DNA of 29,107 bases, from contig NZ_DYXC01000024.1 in assembly GCF_020742345.1 (NCBI RefSeq), positions 1-29,107 on the forward strand. The letters are read 5' to 3'. This stretch comes from Enteractinococcus helveticum (lineage in GTDB: Bacteria; Actinomycetota; Actinomycetes; Actinomycetales; Micrococcaceae). The notes under the pieces are model-generated. The model worked only from the letters and a program-made list of their open reading frames with translations, was not told the DNA's origin and did not search any database. Shown here in pieces: positions 15,455 through 23,213 of the stretch. Made by a program: the position numbers and the translations under genes. Position 1 is the first letter of the stretch, and the number at the start of each line of letters is the position of its first letter.

Positions 15455-16342
15455 ATGCCCAACCCCGTATTTCGATCGAAAGCTTTTCAAGCTCCTGTGC
15501 AACGTGCAAAACAGGAACAACATGCTGGTTACCCGCAGGGTCAGACACAGCAGCCATATGGTTACGCAGGTCAGTCACGTGTAGGCGCCAACCCTTATGC
15601 GGCTCCACAGACCAATATGAGCCCGGATCAGCTGGCGAACATGTACCAGCAGCCATCAGCTACCGCTGCTGATACTGGCCGGATGACCTACGCTTCGGTT
15701 ATCAACCGCTCCAGCCTAGTCTTTGGTCTCATTGCCATTGGTGCAATTGTCGGTTGGACCGTTGCTAGCCCAATGCAAAACCCGATCTTGTACTTCGGTG
15801 CAGTTGTGGTTGGCCTGGTGACCGGTCTGATCAATGCGTTCAAACGCGAACCGTCACCGGTCCTGATCTCGGTTTACGCGGCAGCTGAGGGCGTCTTCCT
15901 GGGTGGCTTATCAGCAATGTTCGACATGCGTTGGCCAGGTGTGGCCTTCCAAGCCGTGCTGGCAACCCTATCGGTCTTCGTCGTCGTACTTGCGCTTTAT
16001 CGGTCCGGTAAGGTGCGTGCTACTCCGAAAATGACCCGCATTGTGCTGATCGCCATGGTGGGTTATCTGGTCTTTAGCCTGGTCAACTTCGTGCTGATGA
16101 TCACCGGCGCTGTTGATGGTGCCTTTGGTCTGCGCTCCGGTTGGCTGGGTATTGCAATTGGTGTATTGGCTGTACTGCTAGCCTCCTACTCGCTGGTGAT
16201 GGACTTCACCTCGATCGAAGAAGGTGTACGTGCCGGTGCTCCAGAGCGTTACTCGTGGACGGCAGCATTTGGTTTGGCAGCAACCATGATCTGGCTGTAC
16301 GTCGAGATTCTGCGTATCCTGGCGATTTTTAACCAAGACTAA
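15455..16342 (+). CDS. Bax inhibitor-1/YccA family membrane protein
   Basis: This 295-residue integral membrane protein of the BI-1/YccA (TMBIM-like) superfamily has members reported as pH-sensitive calcium leak channels or as partners of membrane proteases. The hydrophilic N-terminus (1-75) is rich in Gln, Pro and Tyr. About seven membrane helices follow, with EGVFLGGLSAMFD in the conserved segment and a final MDFTSIEEGVRAGAPERYSW motif before the last helix. Two ATGs are in frame (15449 and 15455). I chose 15455 because AAAGG ends 6-7 bases before it, whereas it abuts the first. It is monocistronic, ending in a strong hairpin. Confidence 0.9.
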   Translation: MPNPVFRSKAFQAPVQRAKQEQHAGYPQGQTQQPYGYAGQSRVGANPYAAPQTNMSPDQLANMYQQPSATAADTGRMTYASVINRSSLVFGLIAIGAIVGWTVASPMQNPILYFGAVVVGLVTGLINAFKREPSPVLISVYAAAEGVFLGGLSAMFDMRWPGVAFQAVLATLSVFVVVLALYRSGKVRATPKMTRIVLIAMVGYLVFSLVNFVLMITGAVDGAFGLRSGWLGIAIGVLAVLLASYSLVMDFTSIEEGVRAGAPERYSWTAAFGLAATMIWLYVEILRILAIFNQD

Positions 16343-16364
16343 GCTAAAACCCGTTAGCTTTTAG

Positions 16365-16407
16365 CAGCGATGGCCGGACCAAAAGGTCCGGCCATCGCTG
16401 TATTCTG
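16365..16407 (+). terminator. Strong hairpin terminator after Bax inhibitor gene
   Basis: CAGCGATGGCCGGACC (16365-16380) pairs perfectly with GGTCCGGCCATCGCTG (16385-16400) around AAAA. A short TATTCTG follows. The 16-pair stem lies 22 bases after the stop. Confidence 0.85.
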
Positions 16408-16476
16408 AGGGAATATAACGCCAAAACCTCGTACGACCGACTACGCTAGACAAGCAGCTGTACATAAGGAGCATGT

Positions 16477-17670
16477 GTGACGACCTCAACGACGTCGTCG
16501 GCGGGAGACACCCCGGCCGAGCGAACTGAGCCACAATCTTCCATGTCAGCGCGCGTACAAGAAAAGCTTGCCGCCGATGTGCCCTATGGGATCGTGGTCG
16601 CGGCGGCATGGTCCTGGCGGGTACTGCTCATCATTGTGATGAGCGCGGTGGCTATTTGGTTACTGTCACACGTTTCACTGCTGGTCATCCCAATCCTGAT
16701 CGCCGCGCTGCTGGCCACCCTCTTACAACCGGCCCACCGCTTCTTACTGAAACTCAAATTTCCGCCGGTACTATCCTCACTGACTCTGACACTGGCGTTC
16801 GTATTGATCGTGGTCGCATTGCTAACACTGGCAGGCCAACAGTTGGCCGCAGGCTTCGTCACGATGCAAGCTTCTGTGTCGGCCGGTATTCGTGACTTCA
16901 TTGCGCTGGTTGAGTCTTGGGGGATCTCTTTTGATGCTCTGAACTATCAAGAATTGCTCAATGATCTGGTCTCCACATTGCAGGCCAACTCGGGTGCAAT
17001 CTTATCTGGCGCCCTAGGCTTTGGTTCAACTGCAACCAACATCGGCGCCGGTATGATCATGGCGCTATTCGCGCTGATCTTTTTTCTTAAAGACGGCCCG
17101 AAGATCTGGAGCTTCCTGCTGAACTTCGTGCCGCGAATCCATCGCCGGGCAGTCGATGGGGCCGGTTATGCCGGCTGGGGCGCACTGGGTTCATATGTTC
17201 GCGTGCAGATTTTCGTGGCTTTTGTTGATGCGTTGGGCATCGGTCTAGGGGCGTGGCTCCTGGGAGTCCCACTGGCCATGCCACTGGGAGTATTGGTTTT
17301 CCTGGGCTCTTTCGTCCCAATCGTCGGGGCCGTACTAACCGGCGCAGTTGCCGTGCTCTTGGCATTAGTCGCCAACGACTGGATTAATGCCTTGCTAATG
17401 TTGTTGGTGGTGCTTGCCGTCCAACAGATTGAATCCAATGTGCTGCAGCCGTTGGTGATGGGCAAGGCCGTGAACCTTCACCCGCTGGCCGTCTTTTTGG
17501 CGGTCTCGGCGGGTATTGCCACGTTAGGGCTTGTGGGCGCGGTCTTTGCGGTGCCGATATTGGCCTTTATTAACGAATTTATAAAATACCTATCAAGAAA
17601 ACCCTGGCTGGATGATCCTGACCCGGAGCCCCAACAGAAAGTCAGCCCACCACCTGAACCCGCAAGCTAA
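16477..17670 (+). CDS. AI-2E family transporter (PerM-like permease)
   Basis: This 397-residue polytopic membrane protein belongs to the AI-2 exporter/PerM superfamily, whose members export autoinducer-2 or move ions; the substrate here is not known. Helices begin near residue 45 (VLLIIVMSAVAIWLL). They continue with LLVIPILIAALLATLLQPAHRFL and a large soluble loop (about 120-185). The conserved FFLKDGPKIW segment lies at about 203-212. The C-terminal helices carry VPIVGAVLTG and the QQIESNVLQPLVMGKAV-LHPL signature. A long charged, proline-rich tail ends the protein. GTG 16477 is preceded by AAGGAG at the right spacing. The ilvA start follows 60 bases later. Confidence 0.9.
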   Translation: MTTSTTSSAGDTPAERTEPQSSMSARVQEKLAADVPYGIVVAAAWSWRVLLIIVMSAVAIWLLSHVSLLVIPILIAALLATLLQPAHRFLLKLKFPPVLSSLTLTLAFVLIVVALLTLAGQQLAAGFVTMQASVSAGIRDFIALVESWGISFDALNYQELLNDLVSTLQANSGAILSGALGFGSTATNIGAGMIMALFALIFFLKDGPKIWSFLLNFVPRIHRRAVDGAGYAGWGALGSYVRVQIFVAFVDALGIGLGAWLLGVPLAMPLGVLVFLGSFVPIVGAVLTGAVAVLLALVANDWINALLMLLVVLAVQQIESNVLQPLVMGKAVNLHPLAVFLAVSAGIATLGLVGAVFAVPILAFINEFIKYLSRKPWLDDPDPEPQQKVSPPPEPAS

Positions 17671-17730
17671 CACCACCGAACGTCCATCAGGGCGATCAAC
17701 TAGACGACAATCGTTGTGCAGGAGAAATAG

Positions 17731-18987
17731 TTGCAAACTACTGAAACCGGTGCCTCAGCCGTTCGATACGAAGATATTGAAGCAGCCCGCGAGACCCTCA
17801 GAAACGTCATCACAGAAACATCGATGGATCACTCACGTGCGCTGGGGCGAATTACTGGTTCCACGGTGCATCTGAAATGCGAAAATCTTCAGCGTGCCGG
17901 GTCGTTTAAAGTGCGTGGTGCTTACGTGCATATGGCGTCATTGACCGATGAGCAAAAAGCTAAGGGTGTTGTTGCCGCTTCAGCAGGTAACCATGCCCAG
18001 GGTGTGGCGCTTGCAGCATCGAAGCTTGGCATTAATGCACGTATTTACATGCCGCTGGGTGCAGCTCTGCCAAAGGTCCAGGCTACCCAAGATCATGGTG
18101 CAACAGTGGTGTTGGCTGGGAATAACGTGAACGAAGCTCTGGAGCTAGCTGCACGCTATGCAGAAGAGACCGGTGCGACTTTCGTCCATCCGTTTGATAA
18201 TCCGCACGTGGTTGCTGGCCAAGGTACGTTGGGGCTGGAAATCGTCGAACAGCAGCCCGACGTGGACACGGTGATCATGAGTATTGGTGGCGGTGGTCTC
18301 TTGGCTGGCGTGGCCATTGCGATCAAAGAGCATGCTCGCCGTCAAGGTCGTCATATTAATGTGATCGGCGTGCAAGCAGAAAAAGCAGCGGCGTATCCGC
18401 CGTCTCTGGTGGCTGGAAAGCCGGTTACATTGGACAATGTTGCCACGATTGCTGATGGCATCGCTGTGGGCCGTCCGGGCAATGTGCCGTTTTCCGTCAT
18501 CAAAGAGCTCTGTGATGAAGTTGTTACGGTCACGGATGATGAGATTGCAGCTGCTATCGTCTTTTTGCTGGAACGTTCTAAGATGGTGGTTGAACCAGCA
18601 GGGGCAGCACCGGTTGCCGCACTGATGACTGGCAAGCTCAAAGAAGTCGGCCTTGAAACAGAATCTATTGTTGCGGTGTTATCTGGCGGAAATATTGACC
18701 CAATGCTGATGTTGAAGGTCATTCAGGTTGGGTTGGCTTCGGCTGGCCGTTTCTTGACCGTCAAGATCCCACTGCGTGACCGTCCGGGTGAGCTGCAGAC
18801 CATTTCGCGCATTATTGCAGAAAATGATGCCAACGTGACTCGCGTGGATCACTCACGGGTGGGTGCTGGATTGACTATGGGCGGCGTCCACATCACGATT
18901 GATATGGAAACTCGCGGACGCGAACACTCCGAGCAGGTGCTCGAAGCGCTGCGTGAAGCCGGGTATGAGGCGATGGTGCAGCACTAA
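17731..18987 (+). CDS. ilvA: Threonine ammonia-lyase (threonine dehydratase), ACT-domain form
   Basis: This PLP enzyme converts L-threonine to 2-oxobutanoate and ammonia, the first step of isoleucine synthesis. The 418-residue product has the PLP lysine at 60 in SFKVRGA, the substrate loop SAGNHAQG (84-91) and the phosphate-binding SIGGGGLLAG (184-193). A C-terminal ACT domain starts near 335 (TVKIPLRDRPGELQTISRII). The length fits the single-ACT form of actinobacteria and Gram-positives. It starts with TTG at 17731, supported by CAGGAGA at 17719-17725; no closer in-frame ATG or GTG fits. The stop codon overlaps the convergent gene's stop by four bases. Single-ACT forms vary in whether isoleucine inhibits them. 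Confidence 0.95.
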   Translation: MQTTETGASAVRYEDIEAARETLRNVITETSMDHSRALGRITGSTVHLKCENLQRAGSFKVRGAYVHMASLTDEQKAKGVVAASAGNHAQGVALAASKLGINARIYMPLGAALPKVQATQDHGATVVLAGNNVNEALELAARYAEETGATFVHPFDNPHVVAGQGTLGLEIVEQQPDVDTVIMSIGGGGLLAGVAIAIKEHARRQGRHINVIGVQAEKAAAYPPSLVAGKPVTLDNVATIADGIAVGRPGNVPFSVIKELCDEVVTVTDDEIAAAIVFLLERSKMVVEPAGAAPVAALMTGKLKEVGLETESIVAVLSGGNIDPMLMLKVIQVGLASAGRFLTVKIPLRDRPGELQTISRIIAENDANVTRVDHSRVGAGLTMGGVHITIDMETRGREHSEQVLEALREAGYEAMVQH

Positions 18988-19649
18988 GCTGCAGGTCGCT
19001 GTGACAGTGCAGCCATCTTTGATTTTTCCATCAGCCCGGTCATGGTCGAGGTCGACTTGACCAGCTGTTCAACGACGGGGTGTCCCGAGGGATATTCGTG
19101 TACGTGCCGACTGAACTCGGTCATTGACCAGTCCGGACGCTGGGATCCCAGGAGAAGCCTGGAAGCGTTGATCGCCTCAATCACTTCTAACAGGATGCGA
19201 TCTTGCTGGTTGACCACGCGTTGACCACGCAATGCCAGCCCAAGATCATCTTGGACGCGTTCTAGTGCATCGCTGGCCACCACTCGGTAGTCACCAGGCG
19301 CACCAGTCAAGATGCCTTGCCGGGCGAATTCTTTTTCCATACCTTTTACGGGGTCGAGCTTCTTATGGCCTAGGGCGCTGGAAACTCGTTTATTGTGGAA
19401 TTTCACCAGGTTGGAGAAGACATTATTGAGTCCAACAGCATCCGGCGTTTGCGAGTCATCGACCCGAATGAGCGGGTTCGTCAGGTCCCACGCCTTTGTA
19501 GCATCGGCGGCCACAAACTGCACCGTACCGGTGCGTTCAAACTCCATGAGAACCAAGGCTGTTCGCGCAGTCACAAACAACGATTCGACCTCGGTAATCT
19601 GTGACCGATAGGGAGCGGTGAGCAGTAGGAATTTTTCGATATTCAACAC
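18984..19649 (-). CDS. Possible GPP34 (GOLPH3/Vps74-like) family protein
   Basis: This 221-residue soluble protein has no signal peptide or membrane helix. The pattern suggests the GPP34 fold: a start LNIEKFLLLTAP, a helix ARTALVLMEFERTGTV, then VSSALGHKKLDPVKGMEKEF followed by GILTGAPGDYRV. Last comes ALERVQDDLGLALRGQRVVN with a hydrophobic segment where actinobacterial members have 'PDxRTAALLAL'. Known members bind phosphatidylinositol-4-phosphate in eukaryotes; the bacterial role is unclear. The assignment is by eye and could be wrong. It is convergent with ilvA and shares four bases with its stop region. No ribosome site is obvious for the ATG at 19649. Confidence 0.5.
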   Translation of the reverse strand: MLNIEKFLLLTAPYRSQITEVESLFVTARTALVLMEFERTGTVQFVAADATKAWDLTNPLIRVDDSQTPDAVGLNNVFSNLVKFHNKRVSSALGHKKLDPVKGMEKEFARQGILTGAPGDYRVVASDALERVQDDLGLALRGQRVVNQQDRILLEVIEAINASRLLLGSQRPDWSMTEFSRHVHEYPSGHPVVEQLVKSTSTMTGLMEKSKMAALSQRPAA

Positions 19650-19683
19650 AATCCCAGGCTAACACCAAAACAGGTTTTTTATG

Positions 19684-19725
19684 CACTGCAGGTGGTCTCC
19701 AAAATGTCGGAAACCACCTGCAGTG
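19684..19725 (-). terminator. Strong hairpin between greA and the GPP34-like gene
   Basis: CACTGCAGGTGGT (19684-19696) pairs perfectly with ACCACCTGCAGTG (19713-19725), with three more inner pairs after one mismatch. It lies 44 bases after the greA stop. On the minus strand it is followed by A residues (T residues on the plus strand lie upstream), so it lacks a classical U tract in either direction. Confidence 0.55.
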
Positions 19726-19769
19726 AAATTGTATTGCGTTCTGAACTCGAACGGTTCAGCACCTTGGCC

Positions 19770-20255
19770 TTAGCCGTTATACGGTGCGACAGAGATCAAT
19801 TCGACCTGGATATCTTTGCCGTTGGGAGCTTTATAGGTTACGGTCTCCCCAGCCTTGTGTCCTTCAATTGCTGAGCCCAGCGGAGAAGCTACAGAATAGA
19901 CGTCTACACCAGCGCCCTCCGCGATTTCTCGGGAACCCAGGACGAATTTCATCGTGTTGCCCGCGAGTTTGCACTCGACGAGCATGCCCGGTTTGACGAT
20001 GCCGTCGTCAGCCGCTGATTCGCCGACCTCAGCGTTTTCCAGCAAGGCTTTGAGCTCTTGGATGCGTCCTTCATTCTTGGACTGTTCCTCACGAGCAGCG
20101 TGATAGCCGGCATTTTCCTTGAGGTCGCCTTCGTCGCGGGCAGCTTCAATGCGGTCCACGATCTCTTGACGATAGGGGCCTGAGATGTGATCGAGTTCGT
20201 TTTTCAACCGGTCGTATGCTTCTTGGGTCAACCAAGGTGTGCCACTACTGGCCAT
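19770..20255 (-). CDS. greA: Transcription elongation factor GreA
   Basis: GreA binds the secondary channel of RNA polymerase and stimulates cleavage of backtracked RNA. The 161-residue product has an N-terminal antiparallel coiled coil (about 9-75) whose tip DEGDLKENAGYHAA carries the acidic residues that coordinate the catalytic magnesium. A C-terminal FKBP-like domain follows (about 88-160; SPLGSAIEGHKAGETV). The frame opens further upstream, but ATG 20255 has AAGGAGG six bases before it and gives the standard N-terminus. The 5' leader holds a good -10 and a terminator-like hairpin. DUF4307 upstream on the same strand and mca beyond it match the gene order of mycobacteria. Confidence 0.96.
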   Translation of the reverse strand: MASSGTPWLTQEAYDRLKNELDHISGPYRQEIVDRIEAARDEGDLKENAGYHAAREEQSKNEGRIQELKALLENAEVGESAADDGIVKPGMLVECKLAGNTMKFVLGSREIAEGAGVDVYSVASPLGSAIEGHKAGETVTYKAPNGKDIQVELISVAPYNG

Positions 20256-20288
20256 ACCGGCCTCCTTACTTGTCTCATGCATCAAACT

Positions 20289-20324
20289 AAAAGCCCCGCG
20301 GCACCATATATGTGCAGACGGGGC
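20289..20324 (-). terminator. Terminator-like hairpin in the greA leader
   Basis: On the minus strand GCCCCG (20324-20319) pairs with CGGGGC (20298-20293). An inner GCAC/GTGC stem and an AT-rich loop lie between, and TTTTAGTTT follows. It lies downstream of the probable greA -10 and about 34 bases before the start codon, so it may act as an attenuator. It could instead terminate the DUF4307 transcript. Confidence 0.6.
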
Positions 20325-20349
20325 GACAGTTCTGGAATATACCGGAGTA

Positions 20350-20380
20350 ATTATACCACCGAAACGATATGGCAAATCAA
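20350..20380 (-). promoter_or_regulatory. Probable greA promoter (extended -10)
   Basis: On the minus strand TATAAT (20355-20350) is perfect and preceded by TGG, an extended -10. A TTGATT (20380-20375) lies 19 bases upstream, longer than ideal. Transcription would start near 20343 and run through the leader hairpin. Confidence 0.55.
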
Positions 20381-20415
20381 GTGTTGAAGAACGCTCACGG
20401 CGCTTCGTGTTCTGA

Positions 20416-20904
20416 TTAGTAATCTCGGAAGTTTGAAATATTTGGGGCCGTTTCGTCTTCTACGTACCAGCAGGTATCGACCTCACCTGAGGCCCCAAGA
20501 TGATCGGTGCGTAGCGCGGTCTCATAGTATTTGGTCAAGTCTTTGCCGGTGGAATCCGGGTTCTCATCTGGACCGATTACCACCGTACGGTAACCGGCGA
20601 CCGCAGCCGTTTCGGATAGGACTCGCACCGTACAGGCCACGGTGGCTTCGGGCTCCTTGGTGACTTCAAACTCAACCCACGCCTGGGATTCATCTGTAAT
20701 TGAATAGCCGACGCTCTTAAAAGCCAACATTCTTGAGCTGGAAGAAAAAGCGAACCAAAAGCTGACTGCAATAGCTGCTACCAGGGCAATAATGGCAATG
20801 ACAGTACCTGATTTTTTAGAAAGGCGAAACCGTTTGGTGTCGCCATATCTGGTCGCTACACTATTGTCGGCAGAAGGTGCCGTCTGATTCGAGTTCGCAA
20901 TCAT
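20416..20904 (-). CDS. DUF4307 domain membrane protein
   Basis: This 162-residue protein has a short cytoplasmic N-terminus (VATRYGDTKRFRLSKK, about 16-31) and one membrane helix (about 34-54). An extracytoplasmic domain follows, with an intact VACTVRVLSETAAVAGYRTV segment typical of DUF4307. Two cysteines (in VACTV and DTCW) may form a disulphide. A longer GTG frame opens at 20973, but the family begins near ATG 20904; the ribosome site for it is weak. It is divergent from mca with about 90 bases between, and upstream of greA on the same strand, as in mycobacteria (Rv1081c beside greA Rv1080c). The function is unknown. Confidence 0.8.
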   Translation of the reverse strand: MIANSNQTAPSADNSVATRYGDTKRFRLSKKSGTVIAIIALVAAIAVSFWFAFSSSSRMLAFKSVGYSITDESQAWVEFEVTKEPEATVACTVRVLSETAAVAGYRTVVIGPDENPDSTGKDLTKYYETALRTDHLGASGEVDTCWYVEDETAPNISNFRDY

Positions 20905-20993
20905 ATCGAGTTTCAGCCTAGTACAGCCGGCACCTGAGTCCGAATTGTGTCCGCCGTCGGCGCCACAACTCACGTATACAAGGAGTCCACGTC

Positions 20994-21956
20994 ATGTCAT
21001 CCGATCCGCAGCTGCCAGACATCTTAGACCCGGGTCTGCCCGATTCAACTGGATTGCGGCTGCTGGCCGTGCATGCTCATCCTGATGACGAGGCTTCTAA
21101 AGGTGCAGCCATGATGGCAGCCTATGTCCATGCCGGTGCCCGCGTCATGGTGGCTACAGCTACCGACGGTGCGATGGGGGATCTGAATAATCCACATTAC
21201 GGGGAATCGATTCGCGTGGAGCGTGATATTGCGGCGGTCCGGTATCAAGAAATGGCTGATGCAGCAAAGATCCTTGATATTGAGCACCGCTGGTTAGGCT
21301 TTCGGGATTCGGGCTTCCCAGAAGGTGATGACCCCATGGCCCATCTGGAACCGGGATGTTTCGCTGACCTTACTTTAGAAGACGCCACCGCGCCACTGAT
21401 CCGTTTGATTCGTGAGTTCAAACCCCACGTGTTGGTGACTTACGACGAAATCGGGGGTTACCCGCACCCGGATCATTTACGCACACATGCTATTTCAATG
21501 GAAGCTTATGAAAAATCTGGGGACCCCGAAGCCTATCCGGGAACAGGGGAGCCCTGGGAGATATCTAAGCTCTATTACGATAAAGCATTCAATCCGGATA
21601 AGTTCCGTGCTGTCCACCGTGCTCTAATCAATAGCGGACAAGAATCCCCCTATGCGGAGCGCATTGAATGGTACGACAGAGTCGAAGCTGGAGAAGACGA
21701 TCCAGACGCCTGGCGTATCACCAAACATAAGGTCACGACGCAACTCAATACGGCGAAGTTTTTGGAATACCGAGACGCCGCGCTGCGAGCACACCGCTCA
21801 CAAGTCGACACCCACGGATCTTTCTTCTTTACGCCAAATGAAATCTTGCGCGAGCAGTGGCCATGGGAAGATTACGTATTGATTGATTCTAAAGTTCCCA
21901 CCAGCTTGCCCGAAGACGATTTATTCGCCGGGCTCCGAGACACCCCGCTAGACTGA
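20994..21956 (+). CDS. mca: Mycothiol S-conjugate amidase
   Basis: Mca hydrolyses mycothiol S-conjugates of toxins and drugs, releasing a mercapturic acid for export and recycling the GlcN-Ins half. The 320-residue zinc enzyme has the LmbE/PIG-L fold. The zinc motif HAHPDDEASKGAA lies at 27-39, the form that separates Mca from MshB, with DGAMGDLNNP next. The second metal motif PHPDHLRTH lies at 157-165. AGGAG at 20981-20985 serves ATG 20994. Its presence implies that the organism makes mycothiol. A small membrane-protein gene begins 7 bases after the stop, then a cis-prenyltransferase. Confidence 0.95.
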   Translation: MSSDPQLPDILDPGLPDSTGLRLLAVHAHPDDEASKGAAMMAAYVHAGARVMVATATDGAMGDLNNPHYGESIRVERDIAAVRYQEMADAAKILDIEHRWLGFRDSGFPEGDDPMAHLEPGCFADLTLEDATAPLIRLIREFKPHVLVTYDEIGGYPHPDHLRTHAISMEAYEKSGDPEAYPGTGEPWEISKLYYDKAFNPDKFRAVHRALINSGQESPYAERIEWYDRVEAGEDDPDAWRITKHKVTTQLNTAKFLEYRDAALRAHRSQVDTHGSFFFTPNEILREQWPWEDYVLIDSKVPTSLPEDDLFAGLRDTPLD

Positions 21957-21963
21957 GAACACC

Positions 21964-22335
21964 ATGCTCTATTCGATTTATACCAACGTCGTCATCGCCG
22001 GCCTTGAAGACCCAACACTGCGTGAAGGCCTGCGTGAAGAAGACGTCACACCCGGCATTCTCGGCTTCCTGGCTACTTTCGCATTCGTATTGGCAGCTAT
22101 AGTTGTGTTCCGCATTATGATCCGTCAGATCCGCCGGGTGAAACTCCGCTCTACAACGGCGGAAGACATGCTTGTGGAGCGGAACCAGCCGCATCTGTCC
22201 CCAGAAGATCGTGAACGCTCCGAGATTGATGAAGTCGGAAACAGCCAGACCGATGTTCTGCGCAAGAAGTATCCAGGCTACCTGGATATGCCAACTCTGG
22301 AAGCCCAAGAGCCTGACTCTGGGCGTCAAGACTAG
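21964..22335 (+). CDS. Small single-pass membrane protein linked to mca
   Basis: This 123-residue protein has no nameable domain. An outward N-terminus (1-30) is followed by one hydrophobic helix (about 31-54, FLATFAFVLAAIVVFRIMI). A basic stretch RQIRRVKLR then suggests the charged C-terminal half is cytoplasmic. It lies 7 bases after mca and 13 bases before the prenyltransferase start, so it is in the same operon. A conserved small protein in the same place (Rv1083) is known downstream of mca in mycobacteria; I take it as the counterpart by position and size only. Confidence 0.75.
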   Translation: MLYSIYTNVVIAGLEDPTLREGLREEDVTPGILGFLATFAFVLAAIVVFRIMIRQIRRVKLRSTTAEDMLVERNQPHLSPEDRERSEIDEVGNSQTDVLRKKYPGYLDMPTLEAQEPDSGRQD

Positions 22336-22348
22336 GTTGTCATAGCGC

Positions 22349-23146
22349 ATGGGAGTCTCTCCACATCGGACGCTGCGAGTCCCTGATGTTGTCTACCGTT
22401 TTTACGAACGACGTCTGGCTCGCAGTTTGCAGTCCGACCAGCTGCCAAATCACATTGGTGTCGTGCTGGACGGAAATCGTCGATGGGCAAAACAATCGGG
22501 TGCCTCAACTGCCTATGGGCATCAAGTTGGGGCCGAGAAAATTCACGAATTCTTGCACTGGGTGGCAGAATTCAACATTCCGGTGGTCACGTTGTATATG
22601 CTGTCCACCGAAAACCTCAACCGCGAAAAGGCTGAGCTGGAACCGCTGATCCGTATTATCGCTAACACGCTGCGCCAACTGGGTGCAGGACTAGCCGATG
22701 GCACACAACTTAAAGTTCATCCGGTGGGAGACTTGGGTATTCTCCCGTCCGATTTGGCTGAGCTTTTGACCGAAACAGCCGCCGCGACCAGACACCATGA
22801 AGGCGTCCACGTCAACGTTGCCATCGGTTATGGCGGGCGCGAGGAAATTGTAGATGCAGCCAAGGCGTATCTCACAGATGCCGCCGAGGCTGGTTATACC
22901 CTTGATCAGGCCATCGAAGGCCTCGACGTCAATGCCATTTCAGATCGGCTCTATACTCGTGGTCAGCCGGATCCTGACCTGGTCATTCGGACTTCGGGGG
23001 AACAACGGTTGTCTGGATTTTTGATGTGGCAGTCGGCGTATTCTGAATTTTATTTCTGTGAGGCTCTATGGCCTGCATTCCGTCGGGTGGATTTTGTGCG
23101 GGCTTTACGCGATTACGCAAGCCGTAATCGTCGTTACGGCTCCTAG
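22349..23146 (+). CDS. uppS: Short cis-prenyltransferase (isoprenyl transferase, Rv1086-like)
   Basis: This enzyme condenses isopentenyl diphosphate onto an allylic diphosphate in cis to make the lipid carrier precursor. The 265-residue product has the family P-loop HIGVVLDGNRRWAK (35-48), then TLYMLSTENLNR, VNVAIGYGGREEIVDA and DLVIRTSGEQRLSGFLMWQ. The final motif YSEFYFCEALWPAF also belongs to the family. In mycobacteria two paralogues exist: Rv1086 makes short Z,E-farnesyl diphosphate and Rv2361c makes decaprenyl diphosphate. The gene order after mca points to the Rv1086 type, so chain length may be short and the symbol uppS is nominal. No strong ribosome site is seen before ATG 22349, so coupling to the upstream gene is possible. 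Confidence 0.92.
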   Translation: MGVSPHRTLRVPDVVYRFYERRLARSLQSDQLPNHIGVVLDGNRRWAKQSGASTAYGHQVGAEKIHEFLHWVAEFNIPVVTLYMLSTENLNREKAELEPLIRIIANTLRQLGAGLADGTQLKVHPVGDLGILPSDLAELLTETAAATRHHEGVHVNVAIGYGGREEIVDAAKAYLTDAAEAGYTLDQAIEGLDVNAISDRLYTRGQPDPDLVIRTSGEQRLSGFLMWQSAYSEFYFCEALWPAFRRVDFVRALRDYASRNRRYGS

Positions 23147-23188
23147 CCCAGGTTATCCACACCAGAGCCTTGGACACTCCTGCTGAAC

Positions 23189-23200
23189 GCTAACGTTAGC
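23189..23200. promoter_or_regulatory. 12-base palindrome before prepilin peptidase gene
   Basis: GCTAACGTTAGC is a perfect palindrome immediately upstream of the ribosome site (AAGGT) of the next gene. It may be an operator or chance; no regulator is nearby. Confidence 0.3.
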
Positions 23201-23213
23201 TAAGGTTGCTGAC

